Shown here: positions 52,570 to 62,007 of the stretch, piece by piece
Layout of the letters: each line of letters begins with the position of its first letter
How positions within the stretch are numbered: position 1 is the stretch's first letter
Assembly (NCBI GenBank): GCA_964443875.1
Contig: CAYUET010000001.1
Span: forward strand, 124,001-188,000
DNA length: 64,000 bases
Source: CAYUET01 sp964443875
Lineage (GTDB): Bacteria > Auribacterota > JAFGBW01
Direction of reading: 5' to 3'
Notes under the pieces: generated by a model
Told to the model about the DNA's origin: nothing
Database searches by the model: none
What the model saw: only the letters and a program-made list of their open reading frames with translations
Made by a program: the position numbers and the translations under genes

Positions 52570-55080
52570 GTGACTCAAGATAATAAAAATCTAAAACCAG
52601 AAAATCTCCAATCTAACAGTCTTTCCCCGGAATCTGACCCAAAGGCGGACATAACCCAGACCTTATCCAGTCCCCTTGTTCCAAAATCCGTCGAAGAAAT
52701 CGACAAGACCAGCGATTTTGCAGCCGTTCCTTTAAAAAATCCGAATGAAGAGCTGAAGGCAACGGCCTCTCTATCTACTCCCCTCATTACCCCAAAAAAC
52801 GCATCTCCGGAACAGACCCTTGTTTCTGCTGTTTCTCCCCATAAAGAAATCTGCCCCGGAACCGAAGCTCTTTCAATAGCGGAATCAAAATCCTCTCTGA
52901 TAATGTCAAGGCAATCGCGTTCACTTTCAATCAAAAGAACATTCGGGAATAAGTTCAAATCTCTGATCAGCATTGCGGGGTATCATAGACCTGTTTTTTA
53001 CTGGCTTATTTTTTTAGCTGCTCTATTAGGCCTGTTTTATCATCTTTCTTTTATTGATAATTTTGAATCCGCTGCTTATGACCGGATGTATAAGTTTAAG
53101 AATGATATTCCTGTGTCCCAGAATATTATTATAGCGGAGATAAATGACGACTGTAAAAATTTATATGGAAAAATGGGGGCCTGGCCCTGGTCCAGAAAAA
53201 TACATGCCCAGGTTATCAGCAACCTCCGGGAATTTTTCAAGCCTTTAAGAATTGGAGTGGATATCCTTTTTCTAGATCCTTCCAATGACAGTGTATCAGA
53301 TTTTGCCCTTGCCAGAACAATTAAAAAAGCGGGTAATGTTTATCTGCCTTACATCTTTGAATTTTCCGAAGAAACAGGCAAGTCTTTTTCAGAGCGGATC
53401 CAGGGAATACTGGAACCCTGGGATAAAATTAAAAACAGCTCTGTTTCCCTGGGTTTTATCAATTTTACGGAAGATAAGGACGGGAAACTCCGCAGAATTC
53501 CCCTTCTGATTCCTTATCAGAAGGAATTTAAAATACACCTTGCGTTCAAAATGCTTCTGGATCATCTGAATGTCACACTTTCAGATTTAAAAATAGAAAA
53601 GGGGAATTCAATTTCTTTTACAGATAAAAACAATACGAATTACAGCATACCCATCGATAACGATTATCAAATGCTCCTCTGCTGGCCAGGTGCCTGGCAA
53701 AAAACGTTCAGACATGTCTCCTGTCTGGATATCATTCAGGTTACAGCCGCACAAAAACTTGAGGGGATAAAATCCGCTATTGATCCCACCCAGTACAAGG
53801 ATTCCTTCATACTTATCGGGGACACCACAACCGCCTCTGTGGATATGCGCCCCACCCCCTTTGATAAACGCTGTCCCCTTGTCAATGTTCATGCGGTGTT
53901 AATCAATCAGATGCTTCATCATTATTTCATCCGTAGCATTTCTCCTGTCTTTGGTTTTTCATTCTCTTATCTGGTAGGGATTATGGTTGTTTATTTTGCT
54001 TTAACTTTCTCACCTCTTAAAACTTTGATTTCAAGCACCATTCTATTTATCCTTATCTTCTCCATTTCTTTGATTTTTCTCATTTATTGTAATCTCTGGC
54101 TGGGCCCTGTTAAGCCCCTTTTAATTATTTTAATCACCCTGGTTTTCATAACCAGCTACAGCCATATCCGGTTTAAAGATCACGTGGATTTAAAACTATC
54201 CTTTGAGCAAAAGCTTTCCATGGCAGATGCGCGGCTGCCTCAATTTCGCCATAACCTGAAAATCGGTGAGTATTCGAACATCCAGGAATTAGGCCGGGGA
54301 GGCATGGCTGTTGTTTATCGGGGAACCTCAAAAAAAGGGAAGGATTTTGCCATAAAAGTCATAAGCCCTGAATGTCTTGCCAGGGACAAACTTTTTAAAT
54401 ACCGGTTCAAAAGAGAAATTGAAACCATGAAAAAAGTCGACAGTCCCTTTGTGATTCATATCTATGACCATGGAAATTATCAGGGAGTTCTTTATTATGT
54501 CATGGAACTTTTTCCTGCCGGAGACCTTGCAGATAATATTCTCCGTCTCTCCAAGATAACGGACTGGAAATGGATCATTGATTTTTTTACTCAGCTGACA
54601 GAAGGATTAAAGGCTATCCACGATGTGAAGCTCATTCACCGGGATATCAAACCCGCCAATATCATGATGAATGATCAGAATGTTGTAAAAATTGCAGACT
54701 TTGGTCTTGCGAAACCTGTTGAGGAAGGTCAGATCCTTACCTCTGTGGGACAGGTGTTGGGCACTCCGGCCTATCTGGCCCCGGAACTCTGCACCGGTGA
54801 ATCTCCCGGTTATGCAGCGGATATTTACGCCATGGGAATTGTTTTTTATGAAATCATATCCGCCTACAGACCCTTCCAGGAATTCAGCAATATGGCCGCT
54901 TTGATCCAGGCAAAATTAAAAGCGCCTATTCCTTCAATAAAACTCAGAAGATATGATATTCCCGATCCGCTGGCTATAATCATCGATAAAATGATCGCCT
55001 TCAATACTTCTGACCGCTATTCTTCCTGCAATGATATTCTCAGGGATCTGAATTCGTTCAAGACTTCATTAAAGGCTTAG
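52570..55080 (+). CDS. CHASE2-domain Ser/Thr protein kinase
   Basis: 836 residues. A disordered, Ser/Pro/Lys-rich N terminus (1-120) is followed by a membrane helix (about 143-159), an extracytoplasmic CHASE2 sensor (about 160-455), three membrane helices (about 461-530) and a kinase domain. The kinase motifs are GRGGMAVVYRG, Lys596, LIHRDIKPANI, IADFGLAK and GTPAYLAPEL. The order with the kinase after CHASE2 and its three helices is less usual than kinase-first layouts. GTG at 52570 has an AAAGGG site 7 bases upstream, while the longer frame would need a TTG at 52525 inside the FHA gene. Confidence 0.92.
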   Translation: MTQDNKNLKPENLQSNSLSPESDPKADITQTLSSPLVPKSVEEIDKTSDFAAVPLKNPNEELKATASLSTPLITPKNASPEQTLVSAVSPHKEICPGTEALSIAESKSSLIMSRQSRSLSIKRTFGNKFKSLISIAGYHRPVFYWLIFLAALLGLFYHLSFIDNFESAAYDRMYKFKNDIPVSQNIIIAEINDDCKNLYGKMGAWPWSRKIHAQVISNLREFFKPLRIGVDILFLDPSNDSVSDFALARTIKKAGNVYLPYIFEFSEETGKSFSERIQGILEPWDKIKNSSVSLGFINFTEDKDGKLRRIPLLIPYQKEFKIHLAFKMLLDHLNVTLSDLKIEKGNSISFTDKNNTNYSIPIDNDYQMLLCWPGAWQKTFRHVSCLDIIQVTAAQKLEGIKSAIDPTQYKDSFILIGDTTTASVDMRPTPFDKRCPLVNVHAVLINQMLHHYFIRSISPVFGFSFSYLVGIMVVYFALTFSPLKTLISSTILFILIFSISLIFLIYCNLWLGPVKPLLIILITLVFITSYSHIRFKDHVDLKLSFEQKLSMADARLPQFRHNLKIGEYSNIQELGRGGMAVVYRGTSKKGKDFAIKVISPECLARDKLFKYRFKREIETMKKVDSPFVIHIYDHGNYQGVLYYVMELFPAGDLADNILRLSKITDWKWIIDFFTQLTEGLKAIHDVKLIHRDIKPANIMMNDQNVVKIADFGLAKPVEEGQILTSVGQVLGTPAYLAPELCTGESPGYAADIYAMGIVFYEIISAYRPFQEFSNMAALIQAKLKAPIPSIKLRRYDIPDPLAIIIDKMIAFNTSDRYSSCNDILRDLNSFKTSLKA

Positions 55081-55118
55081 TATTTCCTAGGCAAACGTAA
55101 AATCATATCTATCATGCA

Positions 55119-56159
55119 TTATGTCCGGATGGATACAAAAAAGGTCAGATTATTAACATCCAGCTCAATCTCTTTGTTGTACCTGTCATTGGAATCGCCT
55201 TCATTCGTTTGAGTTTGTTTAATGTCTTCAATGGTCACATCAGCAGAGATAATCTGGTATTTTATCCCGGCTAGAAATGAAGAGGATTTAAAAACAGGAA
55301 ACTCCCAGTAAAATTTGAATTCATGTTTAGTGTAATTCAAATCAATATCTTTTGCATGCTGCACATTGAGGATAGCAAAATCATCGGTGGAACCCTCCCA
55401 GTTGTAATTCACAATATTAAAATTAAAAACAAAATCATATTCAGTGTTATTATGAGTCAAAAATTCAAAAACACATTCCCCGCCAAATCCTATTTCAGGC
55501 ATTCCGGCCCCAAACCAGCCTTCCGCTTTTCCCCCGATTACGTATTCGTTGGGATTGTTTTCATTCAAGGTAATACCGTGAGGCTCCCCGGCATCAATTT
55601 TGATTTTTCCGGCAACGGAATAAAGGCCAAGGTTGAACCAGGGAGTAAAATGCATGGCCTCCGTTACCTGAAGGAAAAAAGGAGTGATGTACGTATTAAG
55701 TTCCAGGATTGCTCCTTTGATATCCGTTGAAATACCCAGGCCCTCCGGAATCAGCATGTATTGATAGGTCTGACCGTTATAGTCGACTTCCTCCATGGCA
55801 ATGGCAAAATCTCCGCCTGCTATGATATCCTCCTTGGGATTGAAATAATCAAGTTCCAGAGCAACAGAAAGGTATTTCCATTTCTTTTCCATCTGGAATC
55901 CATAAATTGCATATTTATCATCAAAGCCAAGATCCTCAAAAGAATAAAATTCAAGATATCGTGCGTAATTATTGCGTGTTTCCGAGACTTCTGCTTTAAA
56001 ATCAGTCATCCAGCCGTAGTTCAGATTAAAAGTGAAACTGTTTTTTTCCTTTTCAAACATCTGGGGATAATAACGGCCCCAGTCCATTTCCAATGCTGAA
56101 AGATTACTCATTACACAAAAAATAGATATTGCGAGCCATGCATTTTTTTTAACAAACAT
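55119..56159 (-). CDS. Predicted outer-membrane beta-barrel protein
   Basis: 346 residues with a signal peptide (about 1-22, SNLSALEMDW at the junction). The rest alternates aromatic and polar residues in strand-length runs, such as FTFNLNYGWM, YLSVALELDYF and HEFKFYWEFPV, and ends in a strand-like NLTFFVSIRT. There are no cysteines in the mature part beyond one (GGECVFEF). It is monocistronic, with a GGAG site. The family is not recognised, and a channel or adhesin role cannot be distinguished. Confidence 0.82.
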   Translation of the reverse strand: MFVKKNAWLAISIFCVMSNLSALEMDWGRYYPQMFEKEKNSFTFNLNYGWMTDFKAEVSETRNNYARYLEFYSFEDLGFDDKYAIYGFQMEKKWKYLSVALELDYFNPKEDIIAGGDFAIAMEEVDYNGQTYQYMLIPEGLGISTDIKGAILELNTYITPFFLQVTEAMHFTPWFNLGLYSVAGKIKIDAGEPHGITLNENNPNEYVIGGKAEGWFGAGMPEIGFGGECVFEFLTHNNTEYDFVFNFNIVNYNWEGSTDDFAILNVQHAKDIDLNYTKHEFKFYWEFPVFKSSSFLAGIKYQIISADVTIEDIKQTQTNEGDSNDRYNKEIELDVNNLTFFVSIRT

Positions 56160-56273
56160 CTTAAGTTTTTCTCCTTAAAAACTGTGTCTTGTTCTAGGTG
56201 ATTTTAATAATGATTTCATATACCATATTCAGGCATATGCCCAGTTCATTTTTAAGTTATTTTTATTGAGCGC

Positions 56274-56302
56274 TTGACCGGTTATCTTACCTCTGTTATA
56301 GT
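56274..56302 (+). promoter_or_regulatory. Strong sigma-70 promoter directly abutting trpB
   Basis: TTGACC (56274-56279), a 17-base spacer and TATAGT (56297-56302) end 8 bases before the trpB ATG at 56311. The predicted transcription start falls at or next to the ATG, so trpB would be leaderless. Confidence 0.75.
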
Positions 56303-56310
56303 TTCTAGCC

Positions 56311-57483
56311 ATGAAAAATAAAACTGCAAAATTTTATTTCGGGGAATATGGCGGACGTTATGTGCCTGAAACCCTGATTCCAGCCCTTGAGGAAACCGCT
56401 AAAGCCTTTGAAAAAATGAAAAGCGACAAGGCCTTTAATGCGGAATACCGTCAGATCCTCAAAGACTTCGTCGGAAGGGAAACTCCTTTATTTTATGCAC
56501 CCCACCTTTCTGAACGCTATCATGCCAAAATTTATTTAAAAAGAGAAGACCTCTGTCATACCGGTTCTCATAAAATCAACAATGCCGTGGGGCAGGCCCT
56601 GCTTGCCCGGTATATGAAAAAGAAAAAGCTGATCGCAGAAACCGGAGCCGGACAGCACGGAGTAGCGACAGCAACCGTAGCGGCCTATTTCGGCTTTGAA
56701 TGTAAAATTTTTATGGGTACCGAAGACATGAGGCGTCAGGCCATCAATGTCCACCGCATGCAGCTTTTGGGTTCAGAAGTTCAGGGTGTGGATTCAGGTT
56801 CCAAAACCCTGAAGGACGCCATCAATGATGCCCTGCGTTTCTGGACTCTCCATGTCGAGGATACTCATTATCTTTTCGGTTCTGTTCTCGGTCCCTACCC
56901 CTTTCCGAAAATGGTCCATCATTTTCAACAGGTCATCGGACTGGAAACTAAAAAACAGATTCTTGAAAAAGAAGGAAGCCTTCCGGATTATATTATTGCC
57001 TGCGTCGGCGGCGGAAGTAATTCCATGGGGATTTTTTCACCTTTCGTCGGCAATAAAAAAGTGCGTTTGATCGGGGTGGAAGCCGGAGGAAAAGGAAATA
57101 AGACAGGTCAGCATGCGGCCCGCTTTATACATCCTGAAAAAGGCGTCCTGCATGGAACCTATTCCTACCTCATTCAGAAAAACGGCCAGATTCAGCTCAC
57201 CCATTCCATTGCCCCTGGTCTTGATTATGCTTCCATCGGCCCTGAACATGCTGATCTTTATGACAAGAAACTGGCTACCTATGATCACATCACGGATAAA
57301 GAAGCTGTTTTCGGCTTTAAACTTTTATCCTCTACAGAAGGAATTATTCCGGCGCTTGAATCCTCTCATGCCGTAGGCTATCTAGAAAAAATCAAGTCCG
57401 AGATCAAAGGGAAATGCGTAGTTGTCAATATCAGCGGACGCGGAGACAAGGATCTCTTTACCGTAGAAGACTATAAGGCTTAA
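56311..57483 (+). CDS. trpB: Tryptophan synthase beta subunit
   Basis: 390 residues. The PLP lysine is Lys88 ([14 protein letters not shown]), with Glu110 ([13 protein letters not shown]) and the phosphate loop [10 protein letters not shown]. It joins indole and serine to give tryptophan. The start is the normal TrpB start ([15 protein letters not shown] near the N terminus) and has no Shine-Dalgarno sequence. trpA follows after 5 bases. The other trp genes are not nearby. Confidence 0.97.
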   Translation: MKNKTAKFYFGEYGGRYVPETLIPALEETAKAFEKMKSDKAFNAEYRQILKDFVGRETPLFYAPHLSERYHAKIYLKREDLCHTGSHKINNAVGQALLARYMKKKKLIAETGAGQHGVATATVAAYFGFECKIFMGTEDMRRQAINVHRMQLLGSEVQGVDSGSKTLKDAINDALRFWTLHVEDTHYLFGSVLGPYPFPKMVHHFQQVIGLETKKQILEKEGSLPDYIIACVGGGSNSMGIFSPFVGNKKVRLIGVEAGGKGNKTGQHAARFIHPEKGVLHGTYSYLIQKNGQIQLTHSIAPGLDYASIGPEHADLYDKKLATYDHITDKEAVFGFKLLSSTEGIIPALESSHAVGYLEKIKSEIKGKCVVVNISGRGDKDLFTVEDYKA

Positions 57484-57488
57484 GGACC

Positions 57489-58295
57489 ATGAAAAACCGG
57501 ATTGATATTACCTTTTTAAATCTTAAGAAAAATAAAAAAAAGGCTTTTGTTGCCTATATTACTGCAGGAGATCCTAACCTCGATGCTACCCTTTCCATCA
57601 TGCACTTGTTTGTGCAAAAAGGAGTGGATATTATTGAGCTTGGAGTTCCTTTTTCCGATCCCATCGGTGATGGACCTGTAAATCAGGCAGCCGCCCAAAG
57701 GGCCATCCATTCAGGGACAACACTGGCGAAAATTTTTCAGATGATAAAAAATTTCAGAAAAACCTCCAATACCCCGGTTGTGCTCTTCAGTTATCTGAAT
57801 CCCATTCATGAATTCGGAATAGATCATTTCACTCAGGCTGCTAAAAATGCGGATATTGATGCGGTGCTTCTGGTAGACGGTCCTTTTGATATGTGTTCAG
57901 ATCTTAAGCAAAATCTGAACAGGGAAGGTATTCATGCCGTTTATCTGGCCGCCCCTACGACTTCCATCGAAAGACTGAAAGAAATTACCCGCAATACGGG
58001 CGGATTTCTCTATTATATTTCAAGCCTTGGAGTAACAGGAATACGCAAATCCTTCAGCAGGGATATTGGTTTAAAACTGAAAGAAATACAATTTTTGACA
58101 GACAAACCGATCTGTGTGGGCTTCGGAATCTCCACTCCCCAGGATGCGCAGAAAATGGCCCGTTTCTGCAGTGGAGTCATTGTGGGCTCCGCCTTTGTCA
58201 ATATCATTTCAGAACACCAGACTGACATAAAAACCATGCTCAGCAAACTTGACTCTTTTACTCATTCCATGGTTTCTTCTGTTAAAGCCCTCTGA
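57489..58295 (+). CDS. trpA: Tryptophan synthase alpha subunit
   Basis: 268 residues. Catalytic Glu50 and Asp61 lie in DIIELGVPFSDPIGDGP, and YYISSLGVTG is the phosphate-binding segment. It cleaves indole-3-glycerol phosphate and passes indole to TrpB through a tunnel. It is co-transcribed with trpB. Confidence 0.97.
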   Translation: MKNRIDITFLNLKKNKKKAFVAYITAGDPNLDATLSIMHLFVQKGVDIIELGVPFSDPIGDGPVNQAAAQRAIHSGTTLAKIFQMIKNFRKTSNTPVVLFSYLNPIHEFGIDHFTQAAKNADIDAVLLVDGPFDMCSDLKQNLNREGIHAVYLAAPTTSIERLKEITRNTGGFLYYISSLGVTGIRKSFSRDIGLKLKEIQFLTDKPICVGFGISTPQDAQKMARFCSGVIVGSAFVNIISEHQTDIKTMLSKLDSFTHSMVSSVKAL

Positions 58296-58381
58296 AATTG
58301 ATAAAAAAATCCATTGAAAAAATAATAAAATAAGCTAAGTTAGCACGTTTATAATAACCAACACATGGGAGTTTTGAATTC

Positions 58382-59401
58382 ATGAAAAAAGAAAAATATG
58401 TTGTTGCAGTAGTCGGTGCTACAGGTGCCGTCGGCAATGAAATGCTTAACACTCTGGAAAGAAGAAAATTTCCTATCTCCCAGCTGATACCTCTTGCTTC
58501 AGCAAAATCAGCCGGCAAAACGCTTCTTTTTAAAAAGAAAAAATATGAAATCAAGGAATTAAAAGAAGATTCTTTTGAAGGTGTTGACATTGCTTTGTTT
58601 TCAGCGGGTTCTTCTGTTTCACAGAAATTTGCTCCTATCGCTGCAAAAGCCGGAGCTATTGTCGTAGATAACACTTCAGCTTTCCGTATGGATCCTGAAA
58701 TACCTCTGGTTGTTCCTGAAGTCAATGCGGAAGACATTCGGAAACATAAAGGAATTATAGCAAATCCCAACTGCTCTACCATTCAGATGCTTTTACCGGT
58801 TAATGCCATTAATAAGAAATACAAAATCAAGCGCCTTGTTGTTTCCACCTATCAGTCTGTATCTGGGGCCGGACAAAAAGGGATTAATGCCCTTTTAAAC
58901 GAATCCATGCAGAAACTTCAGGGGGAAAAAATTCTGAACAAGACTTTAGGTAAACAGATCGCTTTCAATCTGATTCCGCAGATTGATATCTTTACAGAAA
59001 GCGGATTTACGAAAGAAGAATTGAAGATGGTGAATGAAACCAAAAAAATTCTTCATGATGAAGATATTCTGGTCAATGCAACCTGTGTCAGGGTGCCTGT
59101 ACTACGGGGGCATTCCGAATCTCTGAACCTTGAACTTGAAAACCCATTTGATCTTGAAGAGCTTAAAAATGAAATAGCGAAGGTTGATAATCTGATTATT
59201 GAAGATGATCCCGCCAACGGTATTTATCCGATGCCAATCAATTGTGAAGGCCGTTTTGAAACCTTTGTAGGCCGTATCCGTAGAGACCCCACCCTTCCCA
59301 GCGGAGTTAATCTATGGGTTGTTAGCGATAACCTTTTGAAAGGCGCCGCATTTAATGCAGTTCAAATTGCGGAATGCCTTCTCCAAATGGATGTGATCTG
59401 A
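58382..59401 (+). CDS. asd: Aspartate-semialdehyde dehydrogenase
   Basis: 339 residues. The nucleotide loop is GATGAVGNE (12-20), the catalytic cysteine is Cys131 (NPNCSTIQM) and the basic residue lies in RGHSESLN. It makes aspartate semialdehyde for lysine, threonine, methionine and diaminopimelate, so it also feeds wall synthesis. A GGAG site precedes the ATG. It lies 86 bases after trpA and may share its transcript. Confidence 0.97.
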   Translation: MKKEKYVVAVVGATGAVGNEMLNTLERRKFPISQLIPLASAKSAGKTLLFKKKKYEIKELKEDSFEGVDIALFSAGSSVSQKFAPIAAKAGAIVVDNTSAFRMDPEIPLVVPEVNAEDIRKHKGIIANPNCSTIQMLLPVNAINKKYKIKRLVVSTYQSVSGAGQKGINALLNESMQKLQGEKILNKTLGKQIAFNLIPQIDIFTESGFTKEELKMVNETKKILHDEDILVNATCVRVPVLRGHSESLNLELENPFDLEELKNEIAKVDNLIIEDDPANGIYPMPINCEGRFETFVGRIRRDPTLPSGVNLWVVSDNLLKGAAFNAVQIAECLLQMDVI

Positions 59402-59426
59402 TTTAACTGTCTGTTTAAAAGTATTA

Positions 59427-59466
59427 CCCTTCAGGGATTCCTCTTTAAAAAAAGATCCCTGAAGGG
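59427..59466 (+). terminator. 12-bp inverted repeat after asd
   Basis: CCCTTCAGGGAT and its exact complement are separated by 16 bases, 25 bases after the asd stop. The hairpin is strong, but only a mixed sequence follows, not a T run. It may be a terminator of another kind, an mRNA 3' end stabiliser or an operator. Confidence 0.5.
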
Positions 59467-59624
59467 ATTCATTCCGCTTGAACGATATGATTATACATCC
59501 GACAGTTTGTTTGTACTGCTTAATTTGCTGAATAAAAAAATGGGATCATTTCATAATTACTGTATAGATAATGGATTACGGAGTATTTTTCTTTAAAAAG
59601 AAACCCATTTACAACAGTTTTTAC

Positions 59625-59653
59625 TTGACAAACTTTTAAAATAGTTAATTATT
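59625..59653 (+). promoter_or_regulatory. Candidate sigma-70 promoter of the PAS protein
   Basis: A perfect TTGACA (59625-59630) is followed after 17 bases by ATTATT, or after 15 bases by TAATTA. It lies about 40 bases ahead of the ATG at 59694. Confidence 0.5.
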
Positions 59654-59693
59654 CCATTTCTTTTAAATTAAATCATTTAAGATGGAGAAAAAT

Positions 59694-60482
59694 ATGTCGT
59701 CTGAAAAAACTCTTTCGTATGAAGATTGCGTTCAAACAGATTCCCTTTTTTATAAGTTTTTTAAAAATCATAAATTTCCGGTCCTGATTCTCCATTATAA
59801 GACATTCAAAGTTTTGGACACAAACAGCAAAGCGATGGATTTTTTTCAGTTCACCAACGGCGAAATTAAGAAGAAATATCTTTATTCGTTTGCCCAGGAA
59901 AAAGAACACGAGGAATGGAAAAACAAGATCGACCTGCACAAAACAAAATCCAGCTTCACCCTTCAGATGCCCATGATTCCTAAAAACAAAAACGCAATCA
60001 CATGCGCTGTTTGCATGGAAGAAATCAATATCGGAAAATGCGCGGTGTGGGCTGCTGTGATCGATAACGAAAATTCTGAGAAAATAGCCCTTGAAATAAA
60101 GCTGAAGGACCAGAACAAGGATTTGACGGATCAGCTGAAAAAACTGGTCGATATCAACAGAAAAATGGTAAATTCCTACGAAAACATCAAACGTCAATAT
60201 CAGGAATTACTGGAATATCAGGAAGAAAATGTTAAAACAGAAAGGCATAAAACCATTGGTGAAATGACAGAAGTCCTCCAGGATAAGATTAACAAGCCTT
60301 TGAATCGGATTCTGGATGATGTACAGAAAATTCATGATTCAGAAAAGAAGCTTGATTCTTCTGTCGTTAAAAGGTTAAAATTAATTGAAGAGTCCGCGGA
60401 AAACGTTTTAAGGATAATCGACAGAATCTCAGAAGTTAGAGACATTAAAAAAATGAAATACATTGAACTCAATAATATGTAA
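59694..60482 (+). CDS. PAS protein with a decayed histidine-kinase dimerisation domain
   Basis: 262 residues. A PAS-like domain (about 15-125) and a coiled coil (about 130-185) lead into a HisKA-like two-helix segment. There, GEMTEVLQDKINKPLNRI (189-206) aligns with the GELAAGIAHEINNPLxxI motif, but the phosphoacceptor His is Asp197. No HATPase domain follows, and the protein ends 65 residues later. It therefore cannot autophosphorylate and is more likely a PAS sensor or dimerisation partner. The ATG at 59694 has a GGAG site, so it is preferred to the in-frame ATG at 59682. Confidence 0.88.
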   Translation: MSSEKTLSYEDCVQTDSLFYKFFKNHKFPVLILHYKTFKVLDTNSKAMDFFQFTNGEIKKKYLYSFAQEKEHEEWKNKIDLHKTKSSFTLQMPMIPKNKNAITCAVCMEEINIGKCAVWAAVIDNENSEKIALEIKLKDQNKDLTDQLKKLVDINRKMVNSYENIKRQYQELLEYQEENVKTERHKTIGEMTEVLQDKINKPLNRILDDVQKIHDSEKKLDSSVVKRLKLIEESAENVLRIIDRISEVRDIKKMKYIELNNM

Positions 60483-60512
60483 ATTGAGATGAAAAATCTC
60501 TGATTGGGTAAT

Positions 60513-61877
60513 ATGATTTCCAAACAGTCTCAGTATTTATTTGTTAATTTCAAGAAAAGCAATTTAAAAATTCCTTTTCATAAAAGAGAATTTAATCATA
60601 TATTTCTTATCTCTGCGGATTTTCCTGCACAAAAATACGGCGAAATTCTTGAAAAAATTTTCACCTTTCAGAATATTTCTCAGCGTCCTTTGCAGATCCT
60701 GCTGGTTTTTTTTACCGGAAGCCCCCCCCCTCTTCGCAATCAGACGCCTTTACAGGCTTTATGGAATTATTTTTCATCCAAACCCGGAGGAACGGATTCA
60801 ATAATTTTTTCCCTTCTGGAAATAGGCGGGGAAAATTCTCCGGTTCAGTTTTCGGAAAGGATGCATCTGGTTTTTCAATTTTTAAAACCCATGCGTTTTG
60901 AAAATGTTCTTTTTTACACCGCTTCAGATCCTGAACTTTTTCCTGCACAAAAAATCGGTCTTTTCCTGGAAAGTTCCCATACCAACCGTGCGGATTTTAA
61001 TTTTGCCGCCTATATCCTTCCTTTTTACAAAGGAGCTATGATTAACTTCTGGATGATGCCCTTAAGCGCGTTATTCGGCCGGAAAATTCGTAATGTAGCC
61101 ATTCAGGATTTTATTTTTTCAAAACATTGTCTCCAGTTCTGGCTGAAACAAAAATGGCCGGATTGCGAATATCGCGATAATCTGATTTTCTTTTTAACCC
61201 TTTCCGCTTTTACTTCCGGACTAAAAATAAATGAATTTTTTCTGGGTGAAAAAAAACAGCAGTTTGAACTGAACCCCAAAGAATCAATTGAACTGATTCA
61301 TACCGGTCTCGGGCTTGTTGAACGGTATAAAACGTTCATCAAACACTGCCTTATGCTTCTCCCCTGTCATACAAAGGGAGCCTCTTCCATTCCCTTTTCC
61401 CTGTATGACTGTGGGGATCTTTCCGTTTTTGTTAATGCCTATGAACAATCCAGATCCCCTTTTGGAAAGAACTTTTTTACTCTGGCGAAAAAAAATCTGC
61501 CTCAGAAACTATATCAGAATCTTTTTACCTATTTTCATACGACACTTACATCTGATAATGTTTTTCAGCCTGATGATTCCTGGAATATTCTTTTACTTTC
61601 GCTTATTAATCTTTATCTGCACAATAAATCCTCTGCACAGAAAGCCCGTTTGTTTGAAATTATTTTTCACCTTTTCGGATTCAAAATCCGTCACTGGGCC
61701 TCAGAGATAAAAATACTGATTCAGGCAACAAAAGAAAAAGCACAGGCAGATGAACTCCGCGGATGTCCATGGATCAATGGAGAAAAAGGACAATTCTGGC
61801 ATATTCATGACAATTACGAAAAGAAACTCAACGACTCCATTTGCCGGCTGCATTCCATGAAGACAGAGTTTTTCTAA
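60513..61877 (+). CDS. Divergent GT81/GT2-like glycosyltransferase
   Basis: 454 residues. The segment ADFNFAAYILPFYKG (160-174) and PLSALFGRKIRNVAIQDF (183-200) align with the ADFVTPYYRR and PLxRALYGxRIRQPIGGDF parts of glucosyl-3-phosphoglycerate synthases and related enzymes. The canonical GGDF becomes AIQDF. I infer transfer of a sugar to a small acceptor, but the donor-binding DxD is not evident. Codons 70-73 contain a C9 run (60722-60730), a possible slippage site. An in-frame TTG at 60504 could also start it. It follows the PAS gene by 30 bases. Confidence 0.75.
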   Translation: MISKQSQYLFVNFKKSNLKIPFHKREFNHIFLISADFPAQKYGEILEKIFTFQNISQRPLQILLVFFTGSPPPLRNQTPLQALWNYFSSKPGGTDSIIFSLLEIGGENSPVQFSERMHLVFQFLKPMRFENVLFYTASDPELFPAQKIGLFLESSHTNRADFNFAAYILPFYKGAMINFWMMPLSALFGRKIRNVAIQDFIFSKHCLQFWLKQKWPDCEYRDNLIFFLTLSAFTSGLKINEFFLGEKKQQFELNPKESIELIHTGLGLVERYKTFIKHCLMLLPCHTKGASSIPFSLYDCGDLSVFVNAYEQSRSPFGKNFFTLAKKNLPQKLYQNLFTYFHTTLTSDNVFQPDDSWNILLLSLINLYLHNKSSAQKARLFEIIFHLFGFKIRHWASEIKILIQATKEKAQADELRGCPWINGEKGQFWHIHDNYEKKLNDSICRLHSMKTEFF

Positions 61878-62007
61878 AAGTTTTCATCTTCACTGTCCGT
61901 TCTCTTCAAAAAAATACGTCTCTGTCAAACGGGCATGGCCCCTGTTTTTTGACGCTTTCGCGTAAAATTCGGGGTGTGATTTTTTACTCATATCATCCAA
62001 TCCTGAT

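Noticed and set aside
56160..56310. A tryptophan attenuator or leader peptide upstream of trpB
   Set aside because: The promoter abuts the start codon, leaving no room for a leader. No Trp-rich small frame or competing hairpins are visible.
58282..58782. A 166-codon minus-strand frame over the asd start
   Set aside because: It is antisense to the conserved asd N terminus and lacks any recognisable domain.
59694..60482. Calling the PAS protein a histidine kinase
   Set aside because: The phosphoacceptor is Asp and there is no ATPase domain.
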